NCBI GenBank assembly: GCA_013365365.1
Contig: JABVXU010000702.1
Location: 1-25,465, forward strand
Reading direction: 5' to 3'
Length of the DNA stretch: 25,465 nucleotides
Source: Cruorifilaria tuberocauda
Lineage: Eukaryota > Nematoda > Chromadorea > Rhabditida > Onchocercidae
Shown: piece by piece, positions 1 to 11,767 of the stretch
Layout: each line of letters begins with the position of its first letter
How positions within the stretch are numbered: the first letter of the stretch is position 1
Translations under genes and position numbers: made by a program
The notes under the pieces: model-generated
Seen by the model: the letters and a program-made list of their open reading frames with translations, nothing else
What the model was told of the DNA's origin: nothing
Databases searched by the model: none

Positions 1-1540
1 TAAATTCAAGGAAATATCTCTCCCGCGGGGATTGAAAAATTTCTTGGTAGAATTATTGGTGGAAAAATGTTTGTTGGTTGAAATTGGAAAAATTCATCTG
101 ATATGCCATCGTTGTTATCATCTCAAATTCAGATTTCTAAAATGAAAAATTCAACCGTTGGTTTATTTGCTTCCTTTTAGCACATTTTCACACTTTTAAT
201 TTATAAACAAATATTTCATTCATTACTGTTATCAGTATGATTTGTTTACATTAGCTAAAACTTGTTTACAATATAATTTATTTGAATTAATTTTCAACTT
301 CATTAGAAAAGTCAAATAAAAGTTACAATGAATAATTGCTGCATGGGAAAATTTGCATTTTAAAAAGTTTTTTTTTTATTTTATAGAAATAATTTTTAGC
401 TTTAACTTGGAAGCTTAGATGACATTATATGATTGGAATTTTAGTATTATCTTTAAGTACTATTAATTATATTGATTAATTTTTGTATTTTTTATAATTG
501 ATAAAATGTAAATTTGAATTTTTACTTGACTTTTCAATTTTGGTAGATCGATCAGATGATACGTTCAAATTTTGGAAATGAGAGGAAATTGAAAAAGAAT
601 GGAAAGTACGAATAGTTTTTTTCTTTGAGTTCCATTATTATTAATGTATTTTCAACAACTTTTTTTTCTGACTTGAAAAAAATTAAAGAATCTTTTTTAT
701 TTTCCATTTATTAGAATTTTTTTTTGCTTTTAAACTTTTTTAATTCAAATTTTTATATAAGTAAATTTGTTCGATTGAGTTCACTTTTTGAATTAAAAAA
801 AAAAGTTAATGTCATATATAATTTGATAGGAAAAATTATACTTAAATAGGTTACTATATTTATTATATCACTGTATTTTATTGTAGATATGAAGGTTGTT
901 TTTACTTTTGAATTAAAAATTATTGATTTGCAATTTGATAATTCCTTAAAATCAATAAGATAAATTAGCAATTAAACTTCTTAGGGTTAAAATCTGTGTA
1001 AAATTCATTCTTCATCATTCTCGATTTATTTCACAGTACCTGTTTGTTGGAAATGAATATTGCAAACCTGAAAACTACATAAATTACCTCATATATTAAT
1101 AGCATATAATGAAGGGAGTAAATAACTTTTTTATAGTTCATTTTAGTTTTTCATACATTTCAGGATGAAATTTTCATCTCAAACAATAAAAACGAAAGTG
1201 ATGAGATGATCATTTTATCAATTGTTTTGGGAGCAATTTCAAAAGCTTTTTTTCAAACTCTCAAACTTCATCATCATCATTCCATCCCTTCTTTCTGCTC
1301 TTTTTCGTGCAAATATTCTTTCTGTAAATGCTAAAAGAAGAAAAAGTGAATGTTATGCAAATTATTTTTATACAATATATGATCATTTTTCTGATGAATT
1401 TATTTATCGTAATTTATCGTAATTATGCTTGTATATTTAGCATATGCCATAGTAATTTTATTGGAAATGTTTCACATAGATTTCGGATTTTCAAATCAAA
1501 AATTAACCTTTTATACAAAAAAAGTAACTTATAAAATGAT
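1..1540. other. AT-rich stretch, no gene found
   Basis: Long A and T runs with stop codons frequent in all six frames. The open frames present are short, rich in Phe, Ile, Asn and Tyr, and show no domain or splice pattern. A small GC-rich spot, CCCGCGGGG, near position 23-31 is isolated. I see nothing I can name. It could be intergenic or part of a very long 5' intron of the Rab11-FIP gene downstream. Confidence 0.5.
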
Positions 1541-1554
1541 AAAAATACACAGAC

Positions 1555-1805
1555 AGAGTAGTAAAAATTAATGATGGGTACGGTAAAAATACAAGAAGAG
1601 AAGTAGTACAGTAATGAAAAATGCAACGATATATACGGTAGAGGTACAGTGAGGAATGCATCTAATAAGTGTATATAATGTGATATGATAAGTGTACTAA
1701 TATGATACGTATAATAAGTGTAGAATAAGCAATATACATAAGCGTACGATAGAAGTACGTTAACGACGTGAACGTGATGATATACACGGTACAAACGTAA
1801 CGCCT
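1555..1805. repeat. Degenerate GTA/ACG-rich low-complexity tract
   Basis: The tract is poor in C on the + strand and repeats short variants of TACGGTA, GTACAGT, AATAAGTGTA and GATATGATA. The decayed repetition removes stop codons on the minus strand and leaves a 142-codon open frame there (1423-1851). Its product would be a Tyr/His/Leu-rich string without any family resemblance, so I treat this as an old minisatellite rather than a gene. Confidence 0.4.
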
Positions 1806-1849
1806 TACTTATGTTATCATAGATTTTGATTGCTAAATTTTTTAAATAC

Positions 1850-3260
1850 ATCCCATATATTCGACACTTTCTGGCTCTTGCTTGATTTCTGATAATTTTT
1901 GGGATCTGAAAATTGAAGCGTACGTTAACTAAGCAATTCTAATCTACACGTCTTCACGTTATTATTTTAATTTAGTGCATATTTCTGAAACAAATACTTC
2001 ACAATCATGATAAAATGAGAAAAATATTAATAAATTATTAATGTGCCAATATTTTATTCCATTTTGAAATTAATTTTTACATTTAAAAAATGAGAAAAAA
2101 AACTTTCTTCTGATAAAATGTAATTTAACTTAGTAAATTAAATGAAGTGGAAATTTGTTATTTATTACAGTTAATTAATTAATTAATTAATTTCTTTTTT
2201 ATTATTTGGATTATTTCTTCCATTATTTTTTCCTGTCAAATATGAAATATTGATTTCTTTTGATAAATCTTACCAATAAAATTTCCTAGCAAATTTTGTT
2301 ATCTATAGGGAAAAACTCATGATAAGCTATTTAATAATTTCGACAAATATCACATTAAGTAAAATTTTCCCATACACTTTTTTCTTCAATTAATTCATCA
2401 ATTTCAATTCTTCAATTAATTTACTTAAATGAATTTTTTAATTTAAAATGAAAAATTATCATTCATTCATCTCGTTTATTTTTTTCTCCACTACTGAGTA
2501 AAGTTATTTATGCTGATAAGTATTATAATGAGTAATTCTTTCGATATACTTTTTCTTTTAATGATGTAAATTTATAACATTTCATGATTAGATGAAGTGA
2601 TAATTTAGACTTGTTGCACATGATAGTTATTAGATATTTAAGTTATATTTGTAGTCTTGTAAGCTCAATAACGAAACAATTTAGAAATTCTAAGAGATAA
2701 AACTGAATTATTTCTCAAGCTTGTTTCTTCAAATATCGGAAAGAAAAAGGTCCAAGAGATATGATACCTTGATACTGATTTTGTAACCCACAAAAGGTTT
2801 TATCATTCCAAAGTTTCTAGCTTTTTCTTTTATCCATTTATCTGGCATGATATCATGATATCATGGTTATCCTTAAAGTATATAATACTTACAATAATAT
2901 AAAATAAGATTTAAATGTGAACCATAGCCAGTAACTTCTGTTATTTCATTACTACCTGTGTTATCACATGAATCACATAAAACTAATTAAAGTCTTAATA
3001 ATTATTGATTAAATTTAAGTAATGAAATATTAGATGAAACAAATCACAATTATCATCTAGCTGAATCGTAGAATTTAAATTGAATTTTTGTATTGAATTG
3101 AATCAATCAATAAAATTATCATTTCATTCAATTTATGAGAATAGATTTTTGATGCTAAAAATAGATATGAGAAATTTTAATAGAAATTGTGAATTTATTG
3201 AAAATTCAAACAGATTCGATCGAGTCGTTCATATCGCAGGTAATATTTTAGTCTGATAGA
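1850..3260. other. AT-rich stretch with small palindromes, no gene
   Basis: No coding signal. It contains a TTAA tetranucleotide run at about 2171-2191 and a perfect 20-base palindrome at 2846-2865. The rest is ordinary AT-rich sequence. Confidence 0.5.
2846..2865. repeat. Perfect 20-bp palindrome
   Basis: CATGATATCATGATATCATG reads identically on both strands. It is also a direct repeat of ATGATATC. It could extrude as a small cruciform, bind a dimeric protein, or be chance in AT-rich DNA. Confidence 0.7.
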
Positions 3261-3265
3261 TGGGA

Positions 3266-3290
3266 CATATGTGTGTATATGTGTGTGTAT
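3266..3290. repeat. TG/TA microsatellite
   Basis: Interrupted (TG)n with TATATG interruptions. Simple repeat. Confidence 0.8.
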
Positions 3291-3356
3291 TGATCGAATT
3301 ATAACCTTCTAAATTTTGAAACGATCAATACTTTATTTCATCAAAATCATAGTTTG

Positions 3357-3605
3357 ACTTATTTCATCATTGCAATAAAATAATTGATGAAAGAGAAATT
3401 GAATAAGGTAAATTTTGAGAGAGTCTAAGATGAAATATTTTGATCGGGTTAAAGGTCACTGGAATTATTGAAAACACAGGCAATGGATAGAGCCGATAGG
3501 AAGGTCATGGTAATAAATTAACATTTAAAATAGCTTATATATATATATATGAATATTTTGGAGGAATGATTGAATTAGATGATGTGATATGATAAAATGG
3601 AAAAA
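3357..3605 (+). repeat. Dispersed repeat, copy A
   Basis: About 250 bp that align, in inverted orientation, with 19146-19395. Shared landmarks in order are: CTTATTTCA near 3359; GAATAAGG near 3411 (GGATAAGG in copy B); an exact 15-mer GATCGGGTTAAAGGT at 3442-3456; GAAAACACA at 3470-3478; GGAATGATTGA at 3563-3573; and GATATGATA at 3586-3594. The spacing between the 15-mer and GGAATGATTGA is 121 bp here and 123 bp in copy B, so the similarity is collinear rather than scattered. An (AT)n run near 3535-3550 lies inside it. No open frame and no clear terminal inverted repeats are seen. It may be a fragment of a non-autonomous transposable element. Confidence 0.7.
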
Positions 3606-3611
3606 TGAATT

Positions 3612-3667
3612 ATTATTTTATAGGCTATTAATTATAATTATATTTTATAGGCTATTAATTATAATTA
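3612..3667 (+). repeat. 27-bp tandem duplication
   Basis: TATTTTATAGGCTATTAATT followed by ATAATTA is repeated twice head to tail with period 27 and essentially no mismatch, indicating a recent duplication next to dispersed repeat copy A. Confidence 0.85.
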
Positions 3668-3875
3668 GTAATTTAGGCTTTAAAAAATTCCAATTTTAAT
3701 AAATTAACGGTTGATCGATATTAATAACTTAATTGGTAATTCAATATTTCTATCACAACGTTTACTTCATACTTACATGAAATCCACTCAATGATACTCC
3801 TAATGGTACTCAATGGTACTTTGAGTGGTACTCTCACATTCACATATATTTCCGATATGTTTTGTATATGTTTAT

Positions 3876-4042
3876 TGTATTCACGTGTATGTGTGTGTTT
3901 ACATGTTTATGTATTTGTATGTGATGTACGTATGTATGTGTTTATTGTTTCCTTGTCTGTTCGCCTGCTTACGTATGTGCGTGTGCGTGTGTGTGTGTCT
4001 GTGCGTGCGTGCATGCGTGCGTGTGTGCGTGCGTGTGTGCAG
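3876..4042. repeat. TG / GTATGT / GTGCGT compound microsatellite
   Basis: Alternating purine-pyrimidine tract that shades from TG and GTATGT motifs into GTGCGTGCGTGCATGCGTGC. The GC-containing end could adopt left-handed DNA. Apparent open frames through it (Cys/Val-rich on +, Thr/His/Arg-rich on -) result from the repeat and not from a gene. Confidence 0.85.
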
Positions 4043-4210
4043 AAGTTTGCGATTTCTATATGCATCATGCGAGAGAAACAATCTGGTGACACCTTTAGCG
4101 ACATGGGCGGTAGCGTCACAAGCGCTTTATTGCACACGATCGATGTAGCGGACGGTAGGATAGAATGTGTTGCGCTTACTGTGTTCATACTGTTTTCAAA
4201 ATACACATCT
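4043..4210. other. CpG-rich complex island, possible exon, unresolved
   Basis: This segment has clearly higher GC and many CpG dinucleotides (GCGA, GGCGG, AGCGTC, AAGCGC, ACGATCGA, GCGGACGG, TTGCGC) in a window where CpG is otherwise scarce. Such composition is otherwise seen here only in the Rab11-FIP exons and 24883-25089. It directly follows TGTGCAG, a possible acceptor at 4041-4042, and has a possible donor GTAGGA at 4155. Two + frames and one - frame are open through it, so the frame cannot be chosen. In the + frame starting AAG at 4043, the peptide contains DVADGRIE, vaguely like an EF-hand loop but one residue short. I do not recognise a product. Confidence 0.35.
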
Positions 4211-4239
4211 AGCTTTCTTGGGAATATTTCCTGAATTAA

Positions 4240-7200
4240 ATATCCTGGAAAAAATAACCGGATATCTTGATAATTAAATGATTCTTGAGATTAGGTTAAT
4301 TTAAGAAAGTTATATATTATATTTATAATCAAATTTTACGTTTGTCAACGATTTTAATGAAATTTCGTAATTTTTAATTCTTAATATTGGTAATTACTGT
4401 AGATATCGATTGATTTGTTCAAGTTGATAAATTAATATTTTGATGCTTATCGGGTCGATATCCTGTTTTTACAAATTTATTTACCTGTTCAATACCTGAA
4501 TATCATGACAATTTAATAAATGACATAAATTGATCTAACTTCTTGAAATTGCTATGATTGATACGCTGTTATCATTTTATCATTTGTTTCTACTATTCGA
4601 TCGTTATCATCAATTCTTTGTTTATCATAAATATCATCAGCTTTACTTCTTTTTTTAATCGATTCATTTATACTAATTAAATGTAATTAATCAATTAAGT
4701 CTAATTAATGATTGAACAAGATGATTTCAAAATTAATATCATGTGCTTTTTTTTTAATGCTAAATAATAAAGAAATAAAATTTGAATTCGACACATTTTA
4801 TAAGTGTTAGTTCGCAGGTGTTATCGATTTACCATTAATCAATAAAACATCCATGATCATTATTTGTTATCCTCACTTCAATCATTGTTATCATCGCTAT
4901 CAAATCATTAGTTTGCTTCTTTGTTCCTTTGTTTGTTTTCGTCTGATTGGTGATTGGAAGTGGAAAGCAATTTAATCAAACCCATTAAAGTTTCTGCTCT
5001 ATTGTTTTCATGAGACACTCACTTAATTAAATTCATTTTGCTATCAGTAATATCAAATATCAAAGATTAAAACTAAATTGATTACTTTGAGTATTTATGA
5101 TTTTCTTTTTTTAATAAGTAATCCTCAAATATTGAATTACTTTCAAGGAACAAATTATAATGAAATTGAATTTGCTGTCAGCAATTAATTAGTTATTTCT
5201 ATAAGTTAAATATGATAATAAATGATGCTATTAGTTGCTGCTAAATTATACCACTTAAATTATATCATTTGAAAAGATGAAAAAAAAAATTAAATGTGAT
5301 ATTTTTTTCATCAAGAATATATATTCATCTATTGATCATAAAAGTAATAAATCGATTAATTGATAAATGAAGTAAGCTTATATCCTTAGTATTGTATGCA
5401 ATAAATTGTTTTTAAAAAAATTTTTAATATTATTTTGTTAACCTAAAATAACATAATTGAAAGAAATACATTCAGAAAATATTTATTTCTTATTCTTTTC
5501 AAATTAAGTAATTTTTTATTTGCTTTATTTTCATCCATTAAAGCTTAATTAATTCTTTATGGATTTCCCATGTGAATAAAGAAAATGCTTTGTTTTGGTT
5601 TTTAAACGCTTTAAATATATTCTATTTTAATTTATCGTCAATTAAAATCGTTTATTTCATTAAGGAAAGTTGAATTAACCTATTTTTTTGTTTCTAAATA
5701 AAATTGTTAATTGCATATAGATCTTTTTAAATGAAAAATTTTGCTTCTTTGCTAAAATAAATTATTAATATTCTTTTAAATGAAGCCATAAATGGCTTTT
5801 GGAATAAAATATGAAGCATAAATTTCCATTACATATTCTGTTCTTATCTTTCTTCCACTCCTTTTCATATCATTTCAATTTTTTCAAAAAAGACAAAAAT
5901 TTATGTTTTAATCGTTCTGCATTCATTTAACTACGTGGTAGGTCTAGCTATATTTTTTTTCTCGGAAATTTCATCTATATTTTACAAAAATAAAGCATAG
6001 AAGTGTTATCGCCTAATATTACTGTAGTTTATATAGTACTACTGTATGTTACCGTAATCTGCGAAAGCCTGAAAGTTTTGAAAATTCAATTTCCTTTTTG
6101 CTATCATTTTTTTTGAATTTTCTAAAAAGGAAGAATGAGACAAACTGAAATATTTGCATGCAATATTTATTAATATTTATTAATAATACTTATTAATAAG
6201 GGAAAAACAAATTTTAATTCTTGCAAAATAAAATTTTATTAGTGAAATTAAATTGAATACCGAATTATTGTTGGTTTCATTAGAGTATTGTAAAAATTAA
6301 TTATTGTTTCCTAATTTCAGCATAAATTTGATCTTTTTCCTGTCATCACCTCAAGAGGCTTATTTATTAATGATACGGTAAAAGCAGGTTTATGAGTAAA
6401 AGACTCAATTGTTCGAATCACTTACTGAAATGGTAAGTTTAGTTTTATTTGATAAAGTTAGAAATTATAAAATTAGCAGCTATTGTTTGATAATATTATT
6501 AATTTATTAAAACAAATGACTTTATTTTCATGCATTATTATGCACTTTCTCTAAATTATCTCTTCTGTTGTTAGATGTATTCGAAATTATTTATTGAAAT
6601 TAAATTTAAAATTCTTTTTGGTTGAGACAAGAAAGTTCAATATTGATTATGATAATTGTTTTTATCACATGCACATGCACATATATATATATGTTGATAG
6701 AAGAAGTGGAAGTAAAATTTTGCAGTTTTAATTTTTCAAATAATTTCAATCATCATAATTATAATTTGAAAGAATTGAAAAAGAATTTTTTCGAACATGA
6801 ATTGAAATTAGTTGAAATTATTATTCGAAATAAAATTGGTTAAATTAAACGAAATTTGTACATGAAATCATGAAAAATCGTAAGCATTAAACTTGAGCAT
6901 TTTATCAATCATTTGTTATTTTTATAAATGAATAAATATTGGAATAAAATATGTTGAAATTATTTTATTCATAAAAATATGAATGTATTGTTGGATTTCA
7001 ATATTAATCATGATTATTGCAAGTGAAATATGAAAGTTTTATTATTTATTTAAAAGAAATACTAGCTGTCTTTTTAATAAATAAAATAGCTGTTATAATG
7101 GGATTCGTTTAAAATTGGAAGAATAGGATAAGCTTAAGTTTATTTTTACTTTTCAGGCGAAATATAATGAATGAATGGAATTTTTGATCATTTCGCAACT

Positions 7201-7650
7201 ATTTGTCAATTTTTTTATTTTTCAGTAATTTTTTTCTGTTTTATTAGAAGAGAATATTTCGGAAAAAATGCTAATAAGCATGAATTTTATTTTGCTAAAA
7301 GAATGCAGTTGATGTTTTACTGTGGATATATACACGTATAAAGATATAAATTATCGATTGAAGCTGTAAAATTATTCTTCTCTTTCTCTTCAATGGAACT
7401 AAATGTTGTTTTTCATTTTTAATGTTTTTTATTTTCCTTATAGATTAATTCTTGGGAAAATATATACGAAAGGATTTAGAATATTTTATAATTATAAAAA
7501 ACATGAAATTCGAAAATTTTTTTTATAAAGTTTTGAAAAAAGAAATTCAAAAATTCAATTTAATATTTTAATTATTATGATAGAAATAAATGAAAAATAA
7601 TAGTTGTATAAAAAAATTTTTTTATTAAATAACAAAACAAATCATCAATT
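4240..7650. other. AT-rich stretch, no gene found
   Basis: Uninterrupted AT-rich sequence with poly-A/T runs, TTAATTAA motifs and short open frames only. A 27-bp CA/TA microsatellite lies at 6666-6693. The longest open frame (6622-6843, from a TTG) has Asn/Lys/Glu-rich composition typical of random AT-rich DNA. Nothing further can be supported. Confidence 0.5.
6666..6693. repeat. CACATG / (AT)n microsatellite
   Basis: CACATGCACATGCACATATA followed by further AT dinucleotides. Simple repeat. Confidence 0.8.
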
Positions 7651-7654
7651 TTTG

Positions 7655-7940
7655 TTTTTCTATAATTCAAATATATAAAATTACATATACATAAAATAAA
7701 TATATATAAAATATGTATATAAATTAGGTATATATAATCGAATATAAATCAAATATAATATGTATGAAATATATATATAAAAATTAAATATATGTAATTA
7801 AATATAAATCAAGTATATATTAATACATATGACACACATATATATATATAAATCAAATATATGAAATCAAATATAAATCAAAATCAATATATATCATAAT
7901 CAAATATATATTAAAAAAAATATATATATATATAAAGATA
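7655..7940. repeat. AT-rich minisatellite of ATATAAATCAAATATA type
   Basis: Nearly 300 bp made almost only of A and T. Irregular units resemble TATATAAATCAAATATATG and AATATAAATCAA, interspersed with (TA)n. It is very easily melted DNA. Candidates include a matrix attachment or replication-prone region, but a decayed satellite is the simplest reading. Confidence 0.75.
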
Positions 7941-7949
7941 CATTGAATT

Positions 7950-10190
7950 TCAATGATAGTCATTTTAATGAAATGTTAATATTGAGAAAGAATGATAAGA
8001 ATAATTTTTCCACTTTTCTTTTTCTCATTTATTTGTTCAATTTATCATTAATCAAACATTTCTGTTTTTATTTTATTATTTTCATTTAAGCAAAAAAAAA
8101 AGTTTCTTTCGCCAAATTTCTTTTTTTCTATCTTTTAAATAAACTTTAAAGTAATTGTAAATTGAAATTGAATGAAAATAAATTTTAAATCTTTTTGTTT
8201 TTTACTTATAAACATTATACTTAAGTTGAAATTTTCCACTTTTTACATGTAAAATTTTTATTTATTTCATTTATTATTTTAATTATTTGTTTTTTTTTCT
8301 TTCATAATTTAATCATTTATCATTTATTATTTATTATTTTAAAGCTTAAAAAATTTAATATCTGTATAGATTTTGGTATTGGAAATGAATATTTAGAAAA
8401 GAATTTATTGTTTGCGTTAATTCAATTCATACAATTCATTTATCTCACTTATGTATGGATTATAAATGTAATAATCAGAAATGAATAACTTGAATTGAAT
8501 TATATTTAATAAGTAATTTCATTTTTTAAATAATATATTTAGACGATATAATTTTCCTGATATCAACAAGTCCTATTTTTCTGTTGTAATTATAATCTCA
8601 TGTATAATTAACCTATTTTTCAACAACAATTCATTGTTCCGATTTCCTTTTCTCTATTTTTTCATCTCTGCTATCCGTCACATACATACACCACGTCACA
8701 TACACGTAACACATATACACATACTCACACACACACACACACACGTACAATATTGTAACGATTTGTATACACCATTTGAAAAATTAAAAGAACACGTGAT
8801 AAATACGTGATTTAAAAATAATTTGCGTCGTTCTTTTCATGCAATTTAATTTTTCCTTACTTTTTCAACGACTTTTTTAATTGAAAAAAAAAAAAAAAGG
8901 TCAAACGTTATTATGAAAAATATCGAATCAAATGAAATGCATAAATTTTTTATAGCATTAAAAAAGTAAACAAAAACAAATAAACAAATAAGAAAAGTTT
9001 TGTAATGTGATAAACTGAATTATTAATACAATCATTTTTCAATTCATTATTATTGTATTACTTTTTTAATTCACTATCATTATACTAGTACAACTTTTTT
9101 ATTTCATTATTATTTTATATATTTAATTCCTTGATTGATATTTAATTTATCATTTAATTGCTTAATTTAAATAAAACATAAGATATTAGCATATATAGCA
9201 AAATAATTATATATTAAAAAAATAATATTTAGAATTAATAAATAATCAAAATTTAATAATCAATAATATTTTCAAATTAAATTCATTCCAAATTTATTGT
9301 ACAAATATTTATAATCCAGCTTATTAGAACTTCTTCTGCTTGTTTATATTTGTTTATTTGTTTTTTTTGTCAATTTTTTTTAAAATGCTTTTAAAATGTC
9401 ACAGTCTTTTTTTTTTTATACGGTCCAAAAATGAATTGTATTTTGCAATACAATACAATATTTACTTCAATACTATTTTGTATATAGCAAGTAAATATTC
9501 AATTGTAATCTTTGTTTGTTCCAAAAGAAAAATAATTTTATGGATTAAATTAAAATTAGATTAAAAAAGATCTTTACAAAAGAAAACTTCTATTCCAAAT
9601 TCATCATTGTTGCATTTCAGTTTTCATAAAATTATCAAAAATATCACAGGTGAGCAAGTTTGAAATTAAAAATTATTCACTGATTAAGTTTATCAGTAGT
9701 CTATCAGTGTTGATAAATTTGCAGATTGTTAACTGTTATTTTGAATTATTATCATTGTTGCAACTATCTTGATTGATAAATTTTCCGCTGATAAAAAAAC
9801 ATAGGTGCTAATTAATAATTATTCAAATTATTGATTGTTTCTATAATTGATTACCTGGAAAACGGGTTAAACATTAGCTGTTGTATTAATTATAGTTTTG
9901 AAGAAGATAAAGAAATGATTCATATTTTAGATTTAATAAAAAAAAATGACTCATTAATTTTTTTATTTGATAATAAGCAAGGATTTTAGTCATTGTGATT
10001 ATTATTATAATACTGAAATTATCGTTATTATTTATTTATTGATTGAAATTTAATTACTTCTGATATATTATTTTATCAATTCTCAAGCAGATATCTTTCT
10101 TTCATGCATATTTTCCATCTCTCATCTATTGCATTGATGAGAAAATAAAATTATGATTGATTTCATGATTGGTAATAATGATGATAATGA
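7950..10190. other. AT-rich stretch with a CA repeat, no gene
   Basis: No coding signal. It contains a (CA)n microsatellite near 8680-8746 and two ACGTGAT motifs just after it (near 8792 and 8805). Otherwise it is AT-rich filler with A/T homopolymers. The open frame at 9340-9564 is Phe/Leu/Ile/Tyr-rich and unconvincing. Confidence 0.5.
8680..8746. repeat. CA microsatellite with CACGT interruptions
   Basis: Runs of CATACA, CACGTCACATACACGTAACA and a pure (CA)n block end in CACGTACA. Confidence 0.8.
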
Positions 10191-10198
10191 TAATTGAA

Positions 10199-10340
10199 TT
10201 GACCTGACCTTTCATGAGAGTACCCTTTTTCCTTATCATAAATATGTTGTACATAATGCAGCCGACAATGATGAATTATTATCCGTAGGACGAATGAATG
10301 ACCGAATTTGACCTCTCATTTGTAAACCGGAAGAGAACCG
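10199..10340. promoter_or_regulatory. Possible regulatory cluster: AGGTCA half-sites and CCGGAA boxes
   Basis: This is a more complex, less AT-rich patch in otherwise bland DNA. It holds two overlapping TGACCT half-sites at 10200-10210 (AGGTCAGGTCA on the minus strand) and a third at 10309-10314. These are the core half-site of many nuclear hormone receptors, a greatly expanded family in nematodes. Next to them is ACCGGAAGAGAACCGGA at 10326-10342, which contains an ETS-type CCGGAA core. There is no open frame of note. The function is inferred from motifs only. Confidence 0.3.
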
Positions 10341-10454
10341 GATAAAACTTCTTATTTTCAAGGTTTTCCATTCCATTATCATTAAATATTTTATTGGATT
10401 TTCATTTGCTAACTTTTATTATGATTTTCCCATTTTTTTTCTTTATTTCTTATT

Positions 10455-10460
10455 TCTCTG

Positions 10461-10492
<32 letters not shown>

Positions 10493-10493
10493 C
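10455..10493. repeat. TC microsatellite
   Basis: (TC)n with two early TCTG interruptions. A mirror-symmetric pyrimidine tract. Confidence 0.9.
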
Positions 10494-10939
10494 CAAGATT
10501 TCTTTGTTTACTAAGTTTAAAGTTTGTACCTATTTAAAAAGGTGCAAAATTCTTAGTTACTAATGGTAATATTAAATTTCATATGATATTTTTGAATTGT
10601 GATCATAATATTAATATCAATTCAATCAATTAATCAATTCTTTTTTTTAAATTTTAATTAATAAAGCTTAAATCTCTATTTAGCTTCAATTAAAACTTTC
10701 AATAATACGACAATAACTGATAATATTACAACTTTTATAAATCATCGAAATTATTTAATTAATTAAACTTACCTGTCCATACTTCTCCTTCTTTTACCTC
10801 TTCTCATTAATTAATTACCTTGAAATGCTGAACACATTACACTATTTCACGCTTATTTTGCAAAAAATTAAAAAAAGAAAAAATTACAGGAAGGACGATA
10901 TCATAATTGGTGATAATAATTATCCGTAATATGAAATTT

Positions 10940-11045
10940 AGAATCACATAATGATAATGATAAATGTAATAGTAGTGATAGAGATGATATTAATGGTAAT
11001 AGCGGTGATAATGGTGGTGATAGTGATAATAGATAGCGATAACGA
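10940..11045. repeat. GATAAT/GGTGAT degenerate repeat
   Basis: Irregular trinucleotide- and hexanucleotide-like units: GATAATGATAA, AGTAGTGATAGAGATGAT, GGTAATAGCGGTGATAATGG, GATAGCGATAACGATA. The many GATA cores arise from the repeat, so I do not call them binding sites. Confidence 0.7.
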
Positions 11046-11049
11046 TACA

Positions 11050-11765
11050 ATGTGCTTAATAAAATTCGTTAAAAATTTTTTCCATTCTAAATAAATTAAC
11101 AAATTTTTCAATATGAAACAAAAAAAAAATTGAAGTAAAAAGTTGAATTAACTAAAAATATTCCATGCTAACATTTTAGAGAGGCAACAAAATTTAATTA
11201 ACCTTTGAACTATTCTGAAATAAATTTTTCATTACTGAAAATTGTCCATTATTTCATCCGCTCCAAACATAATTGTATGATTGAAATGAATTTTGTCAAA
11301 TTAGAAAAAGTAATTAAGAAGAGAAATTATTTGTTATTACTTATAAAAAGTTATTAAAAACTATTATTTCGCCTAAAATAAAGAATATAACAAAATTTTT
11401 CCGTATTGTTTCTTTATCCTAATAAGAAAAAATGCTTTTGATATTTCAGGATATTGAAAATGAAAAACTTTTTTTATCAATATTTTCAAATCTTTATCGC
11501 ATTTTCAAATTTATTTTAGAACTTTTACCTTTTTAAATTTCAATTATTTCCCGCAAATTTTACGTTTGTAATATTCCGAAAAACTTCTTAATGTATAACG
11601 GAAATGATATAATATTAGATGAATGATTTTTTACGTTTTACGAAATATCTTTAAAAAAAAGGAAAGCCATTTCAAATTTGAAATTCATTTCTCTTCTCAA
11701 TTTATTTAAAATTTTTCTTAAATAAAAAAAAATATCGAATTTATAGCATTTTTATACCATTTATT
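11050..11765. other. AT-rich stretch, nothing recognised
   Basis: Homopolymer-rich AT sequence without coding or repeat structure that I can support. Confidence 0.5.
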
Positions 11766-11767
11766 TT

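Noticed and set aside
1423..1851. 142-codon minus-strand open frame
   Set aside because: It runs over a decayed GTA-type repeat. The product is Tyr/His/Leu-rich without a domain, and there are no splice or promoter signals.
3791..4234. 147-codon + strand open frame and overlapping frames on both strands
   Set aside because: Most of it is translation of the TG/GTGCGT microsatellite. Only the CpG-rich end is kept as an unresolved segment.
6395..6425. TTGTTCGAATCA resembling a tRNA T-loop
   Set aside because: No matching stem, no acceptor, D or anticodon arms. AT-rich surroundings do not fold as a tRNA.
7655..7940. Replication origin or centromere-like AT satellite
   Set aside because: AT content and irregular repeats alone are not evidence. 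Recorded only as a repeat.
10940..11045. Many GATA motifs
   Set aside because: They arise from a degenerate GATAAT/GGTGAT repeat, so the clustering has a trivial cause.
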